35,634 bases of DNA from Clostridiales bacterium (GTDB taxonomy: Bacteria; Bacillota; Clostridia; Oscillospirales; Oscillospiraceae). Each line of letters starts with the position of its first letter. Position 1 is the stretch's first letter. Below the pieces are notes generated by a model that searched no databases, was not told the DNA's origin, and was given only the letters and a program-made list of their open reading frames with translations. Positions 8,801 to 16,665 of the stretch are shown piece after piece. A program made the translations under genes and the position numbers. The DNA lies in NCBI GenBank assembly GCA_012520295.1, contig JAAYOP010000090.1, forward strand, positions 1 to 35,634. The letters are read 5' to 3'.

Positions 8801-11800
8801 GGTTTCTCTGCCGGCAGCCGCCCGGAGAGAAAGGAGGCCACCCCTGCCCAAAGCCTGCTCTCTTGAGGTCTCAAAATCCATCTTTTCGCTGCATGAAAAG
8901 CACAGCGCAACAGGTCTTACTCTGGCGCCGTAACGCCTTTTAACAATAATTCCGTAATCATTCAGAGCGGTTTCCATGGACAGCTTTGAAAAAGCCGGAT
9001 GCGCCCTGTAGTCCCTTTCAGGCGACAGAACAGGCTCAAAGAAGCATATCAGCTGCAGGTCACGGGTCTCGGAGGAAGCATTTCGAACAGTGACATCCCT
9101 ATGCTCCCCGATCTCACCCTGGGGCACAAAAACCTCCACGCATGTTTCCAGCCCCTTTGTCCTGGAGTAAATTCTTCCATGTTCTCCTGTAAACTCACAG
9201 CGGAAAACAGAGTTCGGATTATAGTCGGGGGCAGGCTGAAGGGCGAAGAAGTCCGTACCAGATTTAAGGAAAAAGCTTATTCCAAGATCCTGCCCAAAGC
9301 GATCGCTGCTAAACCTGCACACCCTGATATCTTCCCAGGAGGAGCGGCTTGTCCCCAGCTCGGACAGCAGGACCGTATACGCGCCGTTTGACAGCAGTGT
9401 GCACTGGGGATTTAAGATATCTGTTCCGGTAATATTCTTTTTCCAAATCTCTGTAGGTATACGGTCGGGCTTTTCCGGCACATCCGCGCCCTGTCTTGTG
9501 GTTATCACATGGCCCACAGGCCCCTTCTCCTGAAGAAGCTCGGCATGGCCGGACATGGCGGGATTGGCCATGAACCTGCGCTGCATAATAAAATCCCTCA
9601 GCACATTGTCGATGGCCAGTATGCTCATACCTAAATGGTGCACCATGAAGCATTTTACTATTTCATGCTTGCCGTTCCCGGCTCTGGCGGGCGTGAAGTC
9701 CGCCGCTTCATAAAAACCGTATCTGCCCTCCATATTCAGCTTTTTAAGTCGCCTGAGATTCTTAAGAGCCGATTTAAGGTTATAGGGCAGGGTCAGAAAG
9801 GTGGAATAGGGGGAAACCACCGTTTCCCTCTCCATACCTCTTTTGAGAGCCAGGCTTTGTACACCGTGGGCTTTATACTTGTAGTTCAGGGCGGTATCAA
9901 AGGCATAGAAGGAACTCTCGGAAATACCCCACGGTACACAGTTTTTCTTCTGGGCATAAAGGCAAAATTTCAGGCTCTCGTGAATAAGGGAGTTTTTGTA
10001 GCAGGGCATCAGGAGATTTGGCATGAAATATTCAAACATCGTCCCGGTCCAGGATGCCATGCCGGTGCGTCCGTCAACGCAGGCAAGAACTCTGCCCAGC
10101 TTCTGCCAGTGCTTCTTTTCCACCTCTCCCCTTGCGATTGCAATATAGCTGGTCTGTCTCGCCTCGCTGGCCAGCAGGTCATACCAGCCCTTTGTCAGGG
10201 TGTTTTCCGTTGCGTCAAAGCCAATGGAAAAAAGCTTTCTGTCCTCATCATACAGCGGTTTGAAGTTCATTTCCGATATCAAATTTTCAAGCCTTGTGAT
10301 AAGTTTCTGTTCCTCAAGCTCCCTGAGCCCCTCTATGAGCGCGATTATGCAGCCCACCAGGTTTCCGCTGTCAACGGTGGATACATATCTGGGCTCCAGG
10401 GGCTTTAGATTCCTGATATCATACCAGTTGTATAAATGCCCATTCCATTTTGGGAGCCTTTCCACGGTGGACAGAATATTCTCAATAAGACCCACAGCCC
10501 TGTCCCTGGTGCACAGGTGAAGGTCATAGGCAGCCAGAACCGAGAGCATTGCCAGTCCGATATTGGTGGGCGATGTCCTCTCTGCCGTGCCGGTGGCCGG
10601 CTCCTCCTGCCAGTTGTCGGGAGGAAGGAAGCTTCGCTTAGGAACCAGCAGCCTATCAAAATATCTCCATATATCTGACGCGCACCTGTTCAGGAAATTC
10701 CTGTCCTCCTCCGAGATGATTATCTCATCCTTTTTTTCACGGCTGAAGACACACGCCAGAGCCGGTGTAATCATCCATATAAGGCCTATGGCCATACCCG
10801 CCGGAAAAGGAGACAAGGTGAGGGCAAGTATACCTGCGGCCACGGAAAAAAACATTTTTCTGAAATAAAAAATATAGCCCTCCGGGTTGGCTGAAAGAGA
10901 ATCCTCGGCGGTCACCCACGCCAGCATGTTCTTTTTTGATATCAACATTCTGTAAAGAGCCGTCAATATGGCATGCATGCTGACATATGCGGTATATGGC
11001 AGCAGAAGAAACTGCAAAAAAGTTTGCATTACTGCCCCGGCAAAGCCGGAGATGACGCTGGACCTGTACTTGGGCTTCAGAGCGCCCCCCGGCCTGAGCA
11101 TAGTGTCCGCCGAGCTGATAAGAAGCCTGGAGGAAAGGGATATGAGAGCGGCCACCACGGCATAGACCACTGCTCTGCCGCTCAAAAACATGCTCAGATA
11201 TACACAGATAAAAAGAGCCGGCGGCGTAAGGCTTCTTCTCAGGTTGTCGAATATCTTCCACTTGTTTATTGAATCCAGCGGGTTTTCTATCTTTTCATTG
11301 TTCTCATTTCTTACCTTTTTAAAGATCCAGGGCAATATCTGCCAATCCCCACGCGTCCACCTGTGCATTCTGTCATAATAGGAGGAAGCTTTATGAGGAA
11401 AGCCATCGGTAAGCTCGGTGTTGCTTAAAAACCCACTGCGGACATAGGCTCCCTCAAGAAGGTCATGGGAGAGAATCCAGTTCTCGGGAAATCGGTGATT
11501 CAGGCAGGTGTGATAAGCGTCTACGGATACTATGCCCTTTCCGGTAAAGCTACCCTGGTCGAAAAGGTCCTGATATATGTCTCCCGCGTTGCTGGCGTAT
11601 GGGTCAATGCCTCCCTGTCCGCCGAATATGGCGGCAAAGTCACTGCGGTTCGCAGCAGAGAGATCCAGGGCAATCCTGGGCTGCAAAATACCATGACCGG
11701 AGCTTACTATTCCCCTCGCGGTGTCTACAACGGGCGAGTTTATGGGGTGCATAATAGCTCCCACCAGTTCTCTGGCCGTATCAACACCCAGCCTTGTGTC

Positions 11801-13444
11801 GCTATCGAGCAAAATCAGATATTTCACATCGTATAATTGCCCAGTCTCGTTTGAGCCGATGATAATTCCGCTTTTCTCCCTTTTTATCAGTCTTATAAGC
11901 TCTACTATTGCCCCTCTTTTTCTCTCCCAGCCCATATACCGCCTGTCCCTGGGATTGTAAGACCTTCTTCTGGAGAAAAAATAAAAACCTCCCCCGTATT
12001 TTTCATTCAGCTTGTTTATGGCTTCTTCCCCGTCCCGCAGGAGCTTATAATCCTCGGCAGTTATCTCCTTATCGGATTCCTTAAAATCAGCCAGCAGTCC
12101 AAATATAAGCTGAGTCCCGGCAGAACTGTTGGCCAGCTTATACTCTTCCAGCAGCTTGGCATATTTTGCGCAGGAAGCCCGGCTGTTCAGAAGCATGGAG
12201 ATAACACACAGGGTCCTGCCCTCCTCCGGGATACCCTCTTTTAACTCCAGTCTCGGCAGCCGGCAGGGCCTGGTAAATTTTAAAATCAAATAGTCCGCAG
12301 TATTTTTGACTATTTCAAATACTGGAAGAAACAAGAGGAAAAACAGTAGAGGCATATCAATAAAATACGCCACCAGCAAACTGAGAAACAAAGTTACCAG
12401 AATATGCGAGCCAATAAACAATGTCCCTTTTCTTTTCCTCTTGGGCCTGCCCAGAGGCTCTTCATATATATAGTATCCTACATGCGCCCTTCTGCCCTCA
12501 CCCTTTTCGGCCAGCTCAAGAATCCCTTTCGCCACCTCATGCTCGCTTTCCATTTCTGCTTCCGCCAGCCTGGCAATATCTCTCCTGTAAAGGCTCCGGC
12601 TTTCCTGGTCCATCCTCATGTAAATACCTGATGGGTCTTTGAGCATCAACTGCTCAACCCGGCTGACCTCTTCAAGGATTTTTGAGGCATCCATGGAGGA
12701 CAGCAGCCTCAGAGACGAAAAAATCGTCGCCACCTGAGCGATCATCTCCTCATGGCGCCCTCTGGCTTCGATGGCCTTTTGGCTTATTTCATCGGGAATA
12801 TCCTCCCCGCTGCTCTTCAGCTTCTCGGCAAGTTCCTCGGCATAAAAGCAGTTGGATTTGTCATTTCGCTCCAAGCACAGTATCATATTCTCAATACTCC
12901 TTGAAGTCTCATAGAGCATTGATACAAGAGCGAGTTTTACCATAGGCACAAAAAGCGAAAGCTCTTTTTCAGTCAATAAAAGCGCGTTCTGGAAATTCTC
13001 CAGAAAACACCTAAGTCTTTCTGCATTGACCTCTCCCTTGCCCGAGCGAACCAGTGAAAAGGCAGCGGCATGTATGACAGGCCTTTTATATTCCTTTGCC
13101 TGCGGCAGAGCCTTCGCCTTTTTCAAATCGGCTATTACAGACTTTGCCTCCCTTTCGGCTATATATCTGTTATCAATTATCCACTCAACTTCTGTGGGAA
13201 TTTTCACCGCAGACGCTGCGTACTTTTCAGCGTAATAACAAATATTCTTTAGTTTTTTCAGCTTTTTTTCCAGGTCCGAAGCGGATTTTCTTGCGCTGAT
13301 TTCGCCTGAAACCGCAATGGTTTTCGCTGCGTTTTCCGAGTACTGGGCCAGTCTGTCCATATCTATATAGAGGAATGTGTTCTTTTCGCTGACATTGTTC
13401 ATAATCTTATTCCAACCTCGTATATTCTCTTGCTTGAAACTCAT
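5816..13444 (-). CDS. cyclic beta-1,2-glucan synthase (NdvB/Cgs type, GT84 + GH94)
   Basis: A giant membrane enzyme of about 2,540 residues that builds and cyclises beta-1,2-linked glucose chains from UDP-glucose. Domain order (residues counted from the upstream ATG at 13483): a helical N-terminal part; hydrophobic segments at about 350-405; a GT84-type glycosyltransferase with DSDT near 560 and RWTRGDWQ near 709; several membrane segments at about 735-960; a glycoamylase-like domain with PWGISESSFYAFD near 1189; then two GH94-like regions. The second contains SGGAYGFRDQLQD near 2106 and TGDWNDGFD near 2247, where the family's catalytic Asp lies. In studied Cgs enzymes the GH94 part trims chain length by phosphorolysis. 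The start is uncertain: in-frame ATGs occur at 13483, 13444 and 13402, all with weak ribosome binding sites. It is a single-gene unit, divergent from ylxM-ffh. The product could instead be a linear or modified glucan. Confidence 0.88.
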   Translation of the reverse strand: MSFKQENIRGWNKIMNNVSEKNTFLYIDMDRLAQYSENAAKTIAVSGEISARKSASDLEKKLKKLKNICYYAEKYAASAVKIPTEVEWIIDNRYIAEREAKSVIADLKKAKALPQAKEYKRPVIHAAAFSLVRSGKGEVNAERLRCFLENFQNALLLTEKELSLFVPMVKLALVSMLYETSRSIENMILCLERNDKSNCFYAEELAEKLKSSGEDIPDEISQKAIEARGRHEEMIAQVATIFSSLRLLSSMDASKILEEVSRVEQLMLKDPSGIYMRMDQESRSLYRRDIARLAEAEMESEHEVAKGILELAEKGEGRRAHVGYYIYEEPLGRPKRKRKGTLFIGSHILVTLFLSLLVAYFIDMPLLFFLLFLPVFEIVKNTADYLILKFTRPCRLPRLELKEGIPEEGRTLCVISMLLNSRASCAKYAKLLEEYKLANSSAGTQLIFGLLADFKESDKEITAEDYKLLRDGEEAINKLNEKYGGGFYFFSRRRSYNPRDRRYMGWERKRGAIVELIRLIKREKSGIIIGSNETGQLYDVKYLILLDSDTRLGVDTARELVGAIMHPINSPVVDTARGIVSSGHGILQPRIALDLSAANRSDFAAIFGGQGGIDPYASNAGDIYQDLFDQGSFTGKGIVSVDAYHTCLNHRFPENWILSHDLLEGAYVRSGFLSNTELTDGFPHKASSYYDRMHRWTRGDWQILPWIFKKVRNENNEKIENPLDSINKWKIFDNLRRSLTPPALFICVYLSMFLSGRAVVYAVVAALISLSSRLLISSADTMLRPGGALKPKYRSSVISGFAGAVMQTFLQFLLLPYTAYVSMHAILTALYRMLISKKNMLAWVTAEDSLSANPEGYIFYFRKMFFSVAAGILALTLSPFPAGMAIGLIWMITPALACVFSREKKDEIIISEEDRNFLNRCASDIWRYFDRLLVPKRSFLPPDNWQEEPATGTAERTSPTNIGLAMLSVLAAYDLHLCTRDRAVGLIENILSTVERLPKWNGHLYNWYDIRNLKPLEPRYVSTVDSGNLVGCIIALIEGLRELEEQKLITRLENLISEMNFKPLYDEDRKLFSIGFDATENTLTKGWYDLLASEARQTSYIAIARGEVEKKHWQKLGRVLACVDGRTGMASWTGTMFEYFMPNLLMPCYKNSLIHESLKFCLYAQKKNCVPWGISESSFYAFDTALNYKYKAHGVQSLALKRGMERETVVSPYSTFLTLPYNLKSALKNLRRLKKLNMEGRYGFYEAADFTPARAGNGKHEIVKCFMVHHLGMSILAIDNVLRDFIMQRRFMANPAMSGHAELLQEKGPVGHVITTRQGADVPEKPDRIPTEIWKKNITGTDILNPQCTLLSNGAYTVLLSELGTSRSSWEDIRVCRFSSDRFGQDLGISFFLKSGTDFFALQPAPDYNPNSVFRCEFTGEHGRIYSRTKGLETCVEVFVPQGEIGEHRDVTVRNASSETRDLQLICFFEPVLSPERDYRAHPAFSKLSMETALNDYGIIVKRRYGARVRPVALCFSCSEKMDFETSREQALGRGGLLSLRAAAGRETTGSIGSVLDPCVYASLKFSLRPGESRRIHFALAVSEDEETAACSAQRILKIKKHRGISYLDNKAKALEMLPNEVDEAMYRLSSLVYLTSERTKLAGYVEAGCQGKQGLWRYGISGDFPVLTARVNNEEEAEKSIKLIREHALISQNGFRYDLVYIIDDGGSYHQPVRTLLSDAIRKLGRESHVNMSPGIHLIDGNSAEVVGVLAMSDVVINFSEGVERVQRDTQLRPKDRLLKIADSKVDKIPSCEFDSDRSFVFETEGNLNSIAWSHILANGGFGWLCTDAGTGNMWHGNAREFRINSWHNDPLSIEGPETIELSRTGKSVSLFATTDGIPCRVTYGFGFASWEKTIDRTNVKMTAFVHPRIDARVIIIDIENKTDSDKIKYFTGLILGSEEDESRSVLTCLKNDAFVARNLNRDDSSGVFTLVSNTAVSEFTCDKTSWRLGLLDGRVGAALDPCFGAYFQAAETVVLVCGVDDLDELRKLTNPETAKNALSETIEYWKSLVCGITIETPSKELDNYINGWALYQVLACRVMGRTSIYQSGGAYGFRDQLQDVCALTDCAPQLVREQILAACRHQYEQGDVQHWWHKGRDGEPDKGVRTRISDDLLWLPYTVVVYIGKTGDYGILKQEADYLRSHVLRQGEHDRYEQAEPAGAPDTVFNHCIRAIEMVLSRGTGEHNLLHIGTGDWNDGFDKVGAEGKGESVWLTWFAALVMERFSDICAHMGENGLSARYKSQALALGTAADKAWDGKWYIRGYYDNGKPLGSEAGAECKIDSIAQSFAVLSGFGSQDKIKQALDSAATHLFDRNNGIVKLFTPPFDGKGPNPGYIIGYLPGTRENGGQYTHAAIWLAAACLKAGMTEKGWNMLRALAPMSHRQETYKTEPYVITADVYANPQCTGRGGWSWYTGAAAWYYRIVVEDLLGIRKVNGELVLRPRLPQVWDGYKAYVNTAEGILEIRVSRGGKHRILVEKTMKKNETQEASMGNIFVDISKNKE

Positions 13445-13525
13445 TGAGCCATTCCGATATGCTATATTTTTATAATAGAGCATGTAAATTATTCAGAGCC
13501 AAAGCTTCCCGACCCCGAATTTTGC

Positions 13526-13554
13526 ATTTTATGCCATTTGTTGAGCCCTTTCAG
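13526..13554 (-). promoter_or_regulatory. possible promoter for the glucan synthase gene
   Basis: On the minus strand CTGAAA (13549-13554) and TAAAAT (13526-13531) are 17 nt apart. This would put the transcript start near 13519, upstream of all three candidate ATGs. The -35 box matches only partly. Confidence 0.3.
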
Positions 13555-13599
13555 CGAAACACGACAAGTAAAATCGCTTTACGAAATTTTCATAATCTA

Positions 13600-13628
13600 T
13601 TGACATCGGACTTTTTTTATTTTAATAT
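13600..13628 (+). promoter_or_regulatory. strong sigma-A promoter for ylxM-ffh
   Basis: TTGACA (13600-13605) is a perfect -35 box, followed after exactly 17 nt by TAATAT (13623-13628). The spacer carries a seven-T run. An 8-bp inverted pair, TTACGAAA (13579-13586) and TTTCGTAA (13631-13638), brackets the promoter symmetrically and could be a binding site. The first gene downstream starts at 13693. Confidence 0.8.
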
Positions 13629-13692
13629 AGTTTCGTAAGGTGTATCGGCTTTACATATCATTGCATTGATGGATGCTGGAGGTGGAATTGTT

Positions 13693-14055
13693 TTGGATAA
13701 AACTGTGCGTATGACAATGCTCTTCGACTTTTATGGCAATCTGTTGACAGACAAACAAAAGGAGTATATAGACCTGTATTACAACGAAAACCTTTCACTG
13801 TCAGAAATCGCAGAAAACGACGGAATCAGCAGGCAGGGCGTAAGGGACATAATTATACGCGCCGAAGGGATTTTGGAAGCGACGGAGGAAAAGACCGGGC
13901 TGATGAGACGTTATTATGAAATGCAAAACGACATCAAGGCTATCGAAGGCTACCTTACCGAGATAGCCCAGCTAAACCAGACCAGATTTAAAAACGGCCA
14001 GTTGCTCAATCTATGCAATGACATATACAACAGACTGCAAGTTCTCAAAATATAG
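13693..14055 (+). CDS. ylxM: YlxM/p13-like DNA-binding protein, SRP-associated
   Basis: A small helix-turn-helix protein of the UPF0122 family that is encoded ahead of ffh in Firmicutes. In streptococci the family modulates SRP-FtsY GTPase activity. The sequence contains MTMLFDFYGNLLTDKQKEY and an HTH core LSLSEIAENDGISRQGVRD, both typical. The frame opens at ATG 13666, but GGAGGTG (13678-13684) lies inside that stretch and precedes TTG at 13693 by 8 nt. The protein then begins M-DKTVRMTMLFDFYG, matching the Bacillus YlxM start, so I take TTG and 120 residues. It is the first gene of the operon, 55 nt before ffh. Confidence 0.92.
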   Translation: MDKTVRMTMLFDFYGNLLTDKQKEYIDLYYNENLSLSEIAENDGISRQGVRDIIIRAEGILEATEEKTGLMRRYYEMQNDIKAIEGYLTEIAQLNQTRFKNGQLLNLCNDIYNRLQVLKI

Positions 14056-14110
14056 GTTTAGCATGAATCAATCCTGATTTTTCAGATGTTCCACCGGTTT
14101 GGAGGCATAA

Positions 14111-15463
14111 ATGGCATTTGAAAGTTTGACAGAAAAACTGTCGGCCACTTTTAAAAAGCTCAGAGGCAAGGGTAGATTGAGCCAAGCCGATATTAAAGAA
14201 GCCATGCGAGAGGTCCGCCTGGCTCTGCTGGAGGCCGACGTAAACTACAAGGTAGTCAAGGATTTTATCCAAAGGGTCAGCGAGCGCGCCAGCGGCGCGG
14301 ATGTGTTGGAGAGCCTGACTCCGGCCCAAATGGTCATCAAAATCGTCAACGAGGAATTGACGGCGACCATGGGCAGCGAAAACACAAAAATTAATATATC
14401 CTCAAAACCGCCAACCGTAGTAATGCTTGTGGGACTTCAGGGCGCAGGAAAGACGACAAACGGAGCAAAGCTGGCAGCCCATATGAAGAAAAACGGCAAG
14501 CGTCCTCTTCTTGTCGCCTGTGATATATACAGGCCCGCGGCTATTAAACAGCTTGAAACTGTGGGCGCCCAGGTGGACGTGCCTGTTTTCCAAATGGGTA
14601 CATCCGACCCGGTGAAAATAGCAAAGGCGGCTGTTGAGCACGCTAAAAAGCACGGAAACGACATGGTCTTTCTGGACACTGCCGGCAGGCTTCATATAGA
14701 CCAAGCCATGATGGATGAGTTGAAGGCCGTCAAAGCCGCAGTTAATCCCGACGAAGTCATGCTGGTTATCGATGCCATGACCGGTCAGGACGCTGTCACA
14801 ACGGCAAAAGCCTTTGACGATGCTCTGGGTATCGACGGTATTTTCCTCACAAAGCTGGATGGAGATGCCAGAGGCGGAGCGGCCCTGTCAGTCAGAGCTG
14901 TGACGGGAAAGCCAATAAAATTTGCCGGCATAGGCGAAAAGCTGGACGGTATTGAGCTGTTTCATCCGGAGAGAATGGCCTCCCGAATTCTTGGCATGGG
15001 CGATATTCTGACCCTTATAGAAAAAGCCGAGCAGAGCTTTGACGAGAAAAAGGCCATCGAGCTGACAAATAAGCTCATGTCCAACAGATTTACACTCAAC
15101 GATTTTTATGATCAGCTTGTCTCACTGAAATCCATGGGCTCCTTAAACGACATTGTGGGTATGCTGCCGGGAGTGGATACAAAAGCACTCAAGGGCGCGG
15201 CCATAGATGAAAAGGCTCTGGTTCGCACTGAGGCAATCATACAGTCCATGACCGAGGCTGAGCGGAATAACCCCTCAATACTAAACAGCAGTCGTAAAAA
15301 ACGCATCGCCGCCGGAAGCGGAACCCAGGTTGTGGATGTTAACCGTCTTCTCAAGCAGTTTAATATGATGCAGGACATGGCAAAGCAATTCGGCGGAAAG
15401 GCTGGTCGGAAGGCGCTGAGAGGCAAAGGCTTCGGTAAGAAGCGCGGGCTCTTCGGACTATAA
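14111..15463 (+). CDS. ffh: signal recognition particle protein Ffh (SRP54)
   Basis: The GTPase core of the signal recognition particle; with SRP RNA it takes nascent membrane and secreted proteins to FtsY. The 450-residue length is normal. The N domain covers about 1-95. The G domain has GLQGAGKT at 108-115, DTAGRLHID near 190 and TKLDGDARGG near 248. The M domain follows from about 325 with the RNA-binding region and ends in a basic, glycine-rich tail. ATG at 14111 has GGAGG (14101-14105) 5 nt upstream. Translation coupling with ylxM is not visible, but the 55-nt gap without a terminator indicates one transcript. No SRP RNA gene was recognised nearby. Confidence 0.98.
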   Translation: MAFESLTEKLSATFKKLRGKGRLSQADIKEAMREVRLALLEADVNYKVVKDFIQRVSERASGADVLESLTPAQMVIKIVNEELTATMGSENTKINISSKPPTVVMLVGLQGAGKTTNGAKLAAHMKKNGKRPLLVACDIYRPAAIKQLETVGAQVDVPVFQMGTSDPVKIAKAAVEHAKKHGNDMVFLDTAGRLHIDQAMMDELKAVKAAVNPDEVMLVIDAMTGQDAVTTAKAFDDALGIDGIFLTKLDGDARGGAALSVRAVTGKPIKFAGIGEKLDGIELFHPERMASRILGMGDILTLIEKAEQSFDEKKAIELTNKLMSNRFTLNDFYDQLVSLKSMGSLNDIVGMLPGVDTKALKGAAIDEKALVRTEAIIQSMTEAERNNPSILNSSRKKRIAAGSGTQVVDVNRLLKQFNMMQDMAKQFGGKAGRKALRGKGFGKKRGLFGL

Positions 15464-15567
15464 GCAAACTAAGCGAAACCGAATACAAAACGGACCGCTT
15501 ATAAATAAATTTATTTGGTTAAAACATCTGCCAAATATACACAATACTTTACGGAGGTGCACCTTAA

Positions 15568-15807
15568 ATGGTCAAAATCAGACTTCGCAGAATGGGCGCA
15601 AAGAAAAAACCTTTTTACAGAATAGTTGTAGCGGATTCCCGTTTCCCCCGGGACGGAAGGTTTATTGAGGAACTGGGAACCTATAATCCTCTCACTGAGC
15701 CTTCCGAAATCAAGGTCGACAAGGAGCGCGTTCTCAAATGGATGAAGGACGGCGCCCAGCCCACCGATACGGTGAAAAAATTGCTCAAAAAGGCCGGTGT
15801 TATCTAA
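15568..15807 (+). CDS. rpsP: 30S ribosomal protein bS16
   Basis: Primary component of the 30S subunit that binds 16S rRNA early in assembly. The 79-residue protein starts [25 protein letters not shown], the conserved bS16 opening, and contains [19 protein letters not shown] (15553-15559) lies 8 nt before the ATG. The 104-nt gap after ffh has an AT-rich palindrome (AAATAAATTTATTT near 15505) and a weak promoter-like TTGGTT, so an extra internal promoter is possible. It is followed by khpA at 34 nt. Confidence 0.98.
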   Translation: MVKIRLRRMGAKKKPFYRIVVADSRFPRDGRFIEELGTYNPLTEPSEIKVDKERVLKWMKDGAQPTDTVKKLLKKAGVI

Positions 15808-15841
15808 GCATCTTTAAACCGAGTACCGAAAGGAAAGGATT

Positions 15842-16072
15842 ATGAAAGAACTTTTACTTTACATTGCACGCAACCTTGTTGACGAACCTGATGCTGTTAC
15901 GGTAACCGAGAGAGAAAAAGAAACGGGAACAGTTCTCGAGCTGCGAGTGGCAGCGGCCGACATGGGTAAGGTTATCGGGCGGCACGGCAGAATTGCCAGG
16001 GAAATCCGTACATTGGTAAAATCTCTGGCACAGCGCCACGGCAAAAGAGTCAGTGTGGAAATCATAGATTGA
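15842..16072 (+). CDS. khpA: KH-domain RNA-binding protein KhpA (YlqC)
   Basis: A 76-residue single KH-domain protein. The RNA-binding GxxG loop is GRHG within GKVIGRHGRIAREIRTLV, at about residues 42-59. In streptococci and other Firmicutes KhpA pairs with KhpB (Jag/EloR) and binds many RNAs, affecting cell division and elongation. It is placed between rpsP and rimM, as in most Firmicutes. AAAGGAAAGG lies before the ATG. It is followed by a hairpin cluster before rimM. Confidence 0.95.
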   Translation: MKELLLYIARNLVDEPDAVTVTEREKETGTVLELRVAAADMGKVIGRHGRIAREIRTLVKSLAQRHGKRVSVEIID

Positions 16073-16079
16073 ATATTGC

Positions 16080-16117
16080 CGCTCTTTCGGAGCGTCTCTT
16101 GATACGGGACGCTCTTT
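16080..16117 (+). promoter_or_regulatory. competing hairpins between khpA and rimM
   Basis: GAGCGTCTC (16090-16098) pairs with GGGACGCTC (16106-16114), giving a 9-bp stem (one wobble) followed by TTTAAATT, a weak terminator. The GAGCG at 16090-16094 can alternatively pair with CGCTC at 16080-16084 around a TTTCG loop. The two folds exclude each other, an arrangement typical of attenuators, but it may be chance. Confidence 0.4.
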
Positions 16118-16155
16118 AAATTATCCGGCGGAGAAAATTGAACGGAAGATTGATA

Positions 16156-16656
16156 ATGAAGAAGAAGCGTTATCTGGAAAGCGGGAAAATTGTAAATACT
16201 CACGGTATAAAAGGCGAACTCAAAATTTATCCCTGGTGCGACAGCCCAGAGTTTCTGCTGGATTTCGACAGGATTTATATCGACGACGTGCCTCATACCG
16301 TCCTGTCTGCCCGTGTGCACAAGGGCATGGTGATTATGGGGCTGGAGGGCATATCGGACATAAACGACGCCCAGCGCTATATTAATAAAGTGATTTTTAT
16401 TGACAGGCATGATGCCCGGCTGGAAGAGGGCGCGTTTTTCCTTCAGGATATTATAGGATTTTCCGTTTTTGATGAAAGAGGGACACGCCTTGGAATTCTC
16501 CAGGAGGTGCTCACCAGGCCCGCTGGGAACATATACGTTGTCGCCGAAAGCGCTGAAGATAAAAACGAGCGTCTTATCCCCGCTGTCCCTGAATTTATTA
16601 AAAAGGTTGACCTGGAGCGTGGCAAAATAATAGTTTCACTTATTGAAGGGATGTGA
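16156..16656 (+). CDS. rimM: ribosome maturation factor RimM
   Basis: 16S rRNA processing factor that binds uS19 and helps form the head of the 30S subunit. The N-terminal RimM domain shows GKIVNTHGIKGELKIYPW. The C-terminal PRC-barrel ends with LIPAVPEFIKKVDLERGKI, a family hallmark. Length is about 166 residues. Two starts are possible: TTG at 16138 after GGCGGAG, or ATG at 16156 with GGAAG 7 nt upstream; I prefer the ATG. trmD follows after 9 nt, the usual pairing. Confidence 0.95.
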   Translation: MKKKRYLESGKIVNTHGIKGELKIYPWCDSPEFLLDFDRIYIDDVPHTVLSARVHKGMVIMGLEGISDINDAQRYINKVIFIDRHDARLEEGAFFLQDIIGFSVFDERGTRLGILQEVLTRPAGNIYVVAESAEDKNERLIPAVPEFIKKVDLERGKIIVSLIEGM

Positions 16657-16665
16657 GTCTGCCCA

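Noticed and set aside
9635-10408. 257-codon plus-strand open frame
   Set aside because: Antisense to conserved glycoamylase-like coding sequence; no start signals and no recognisable domain.
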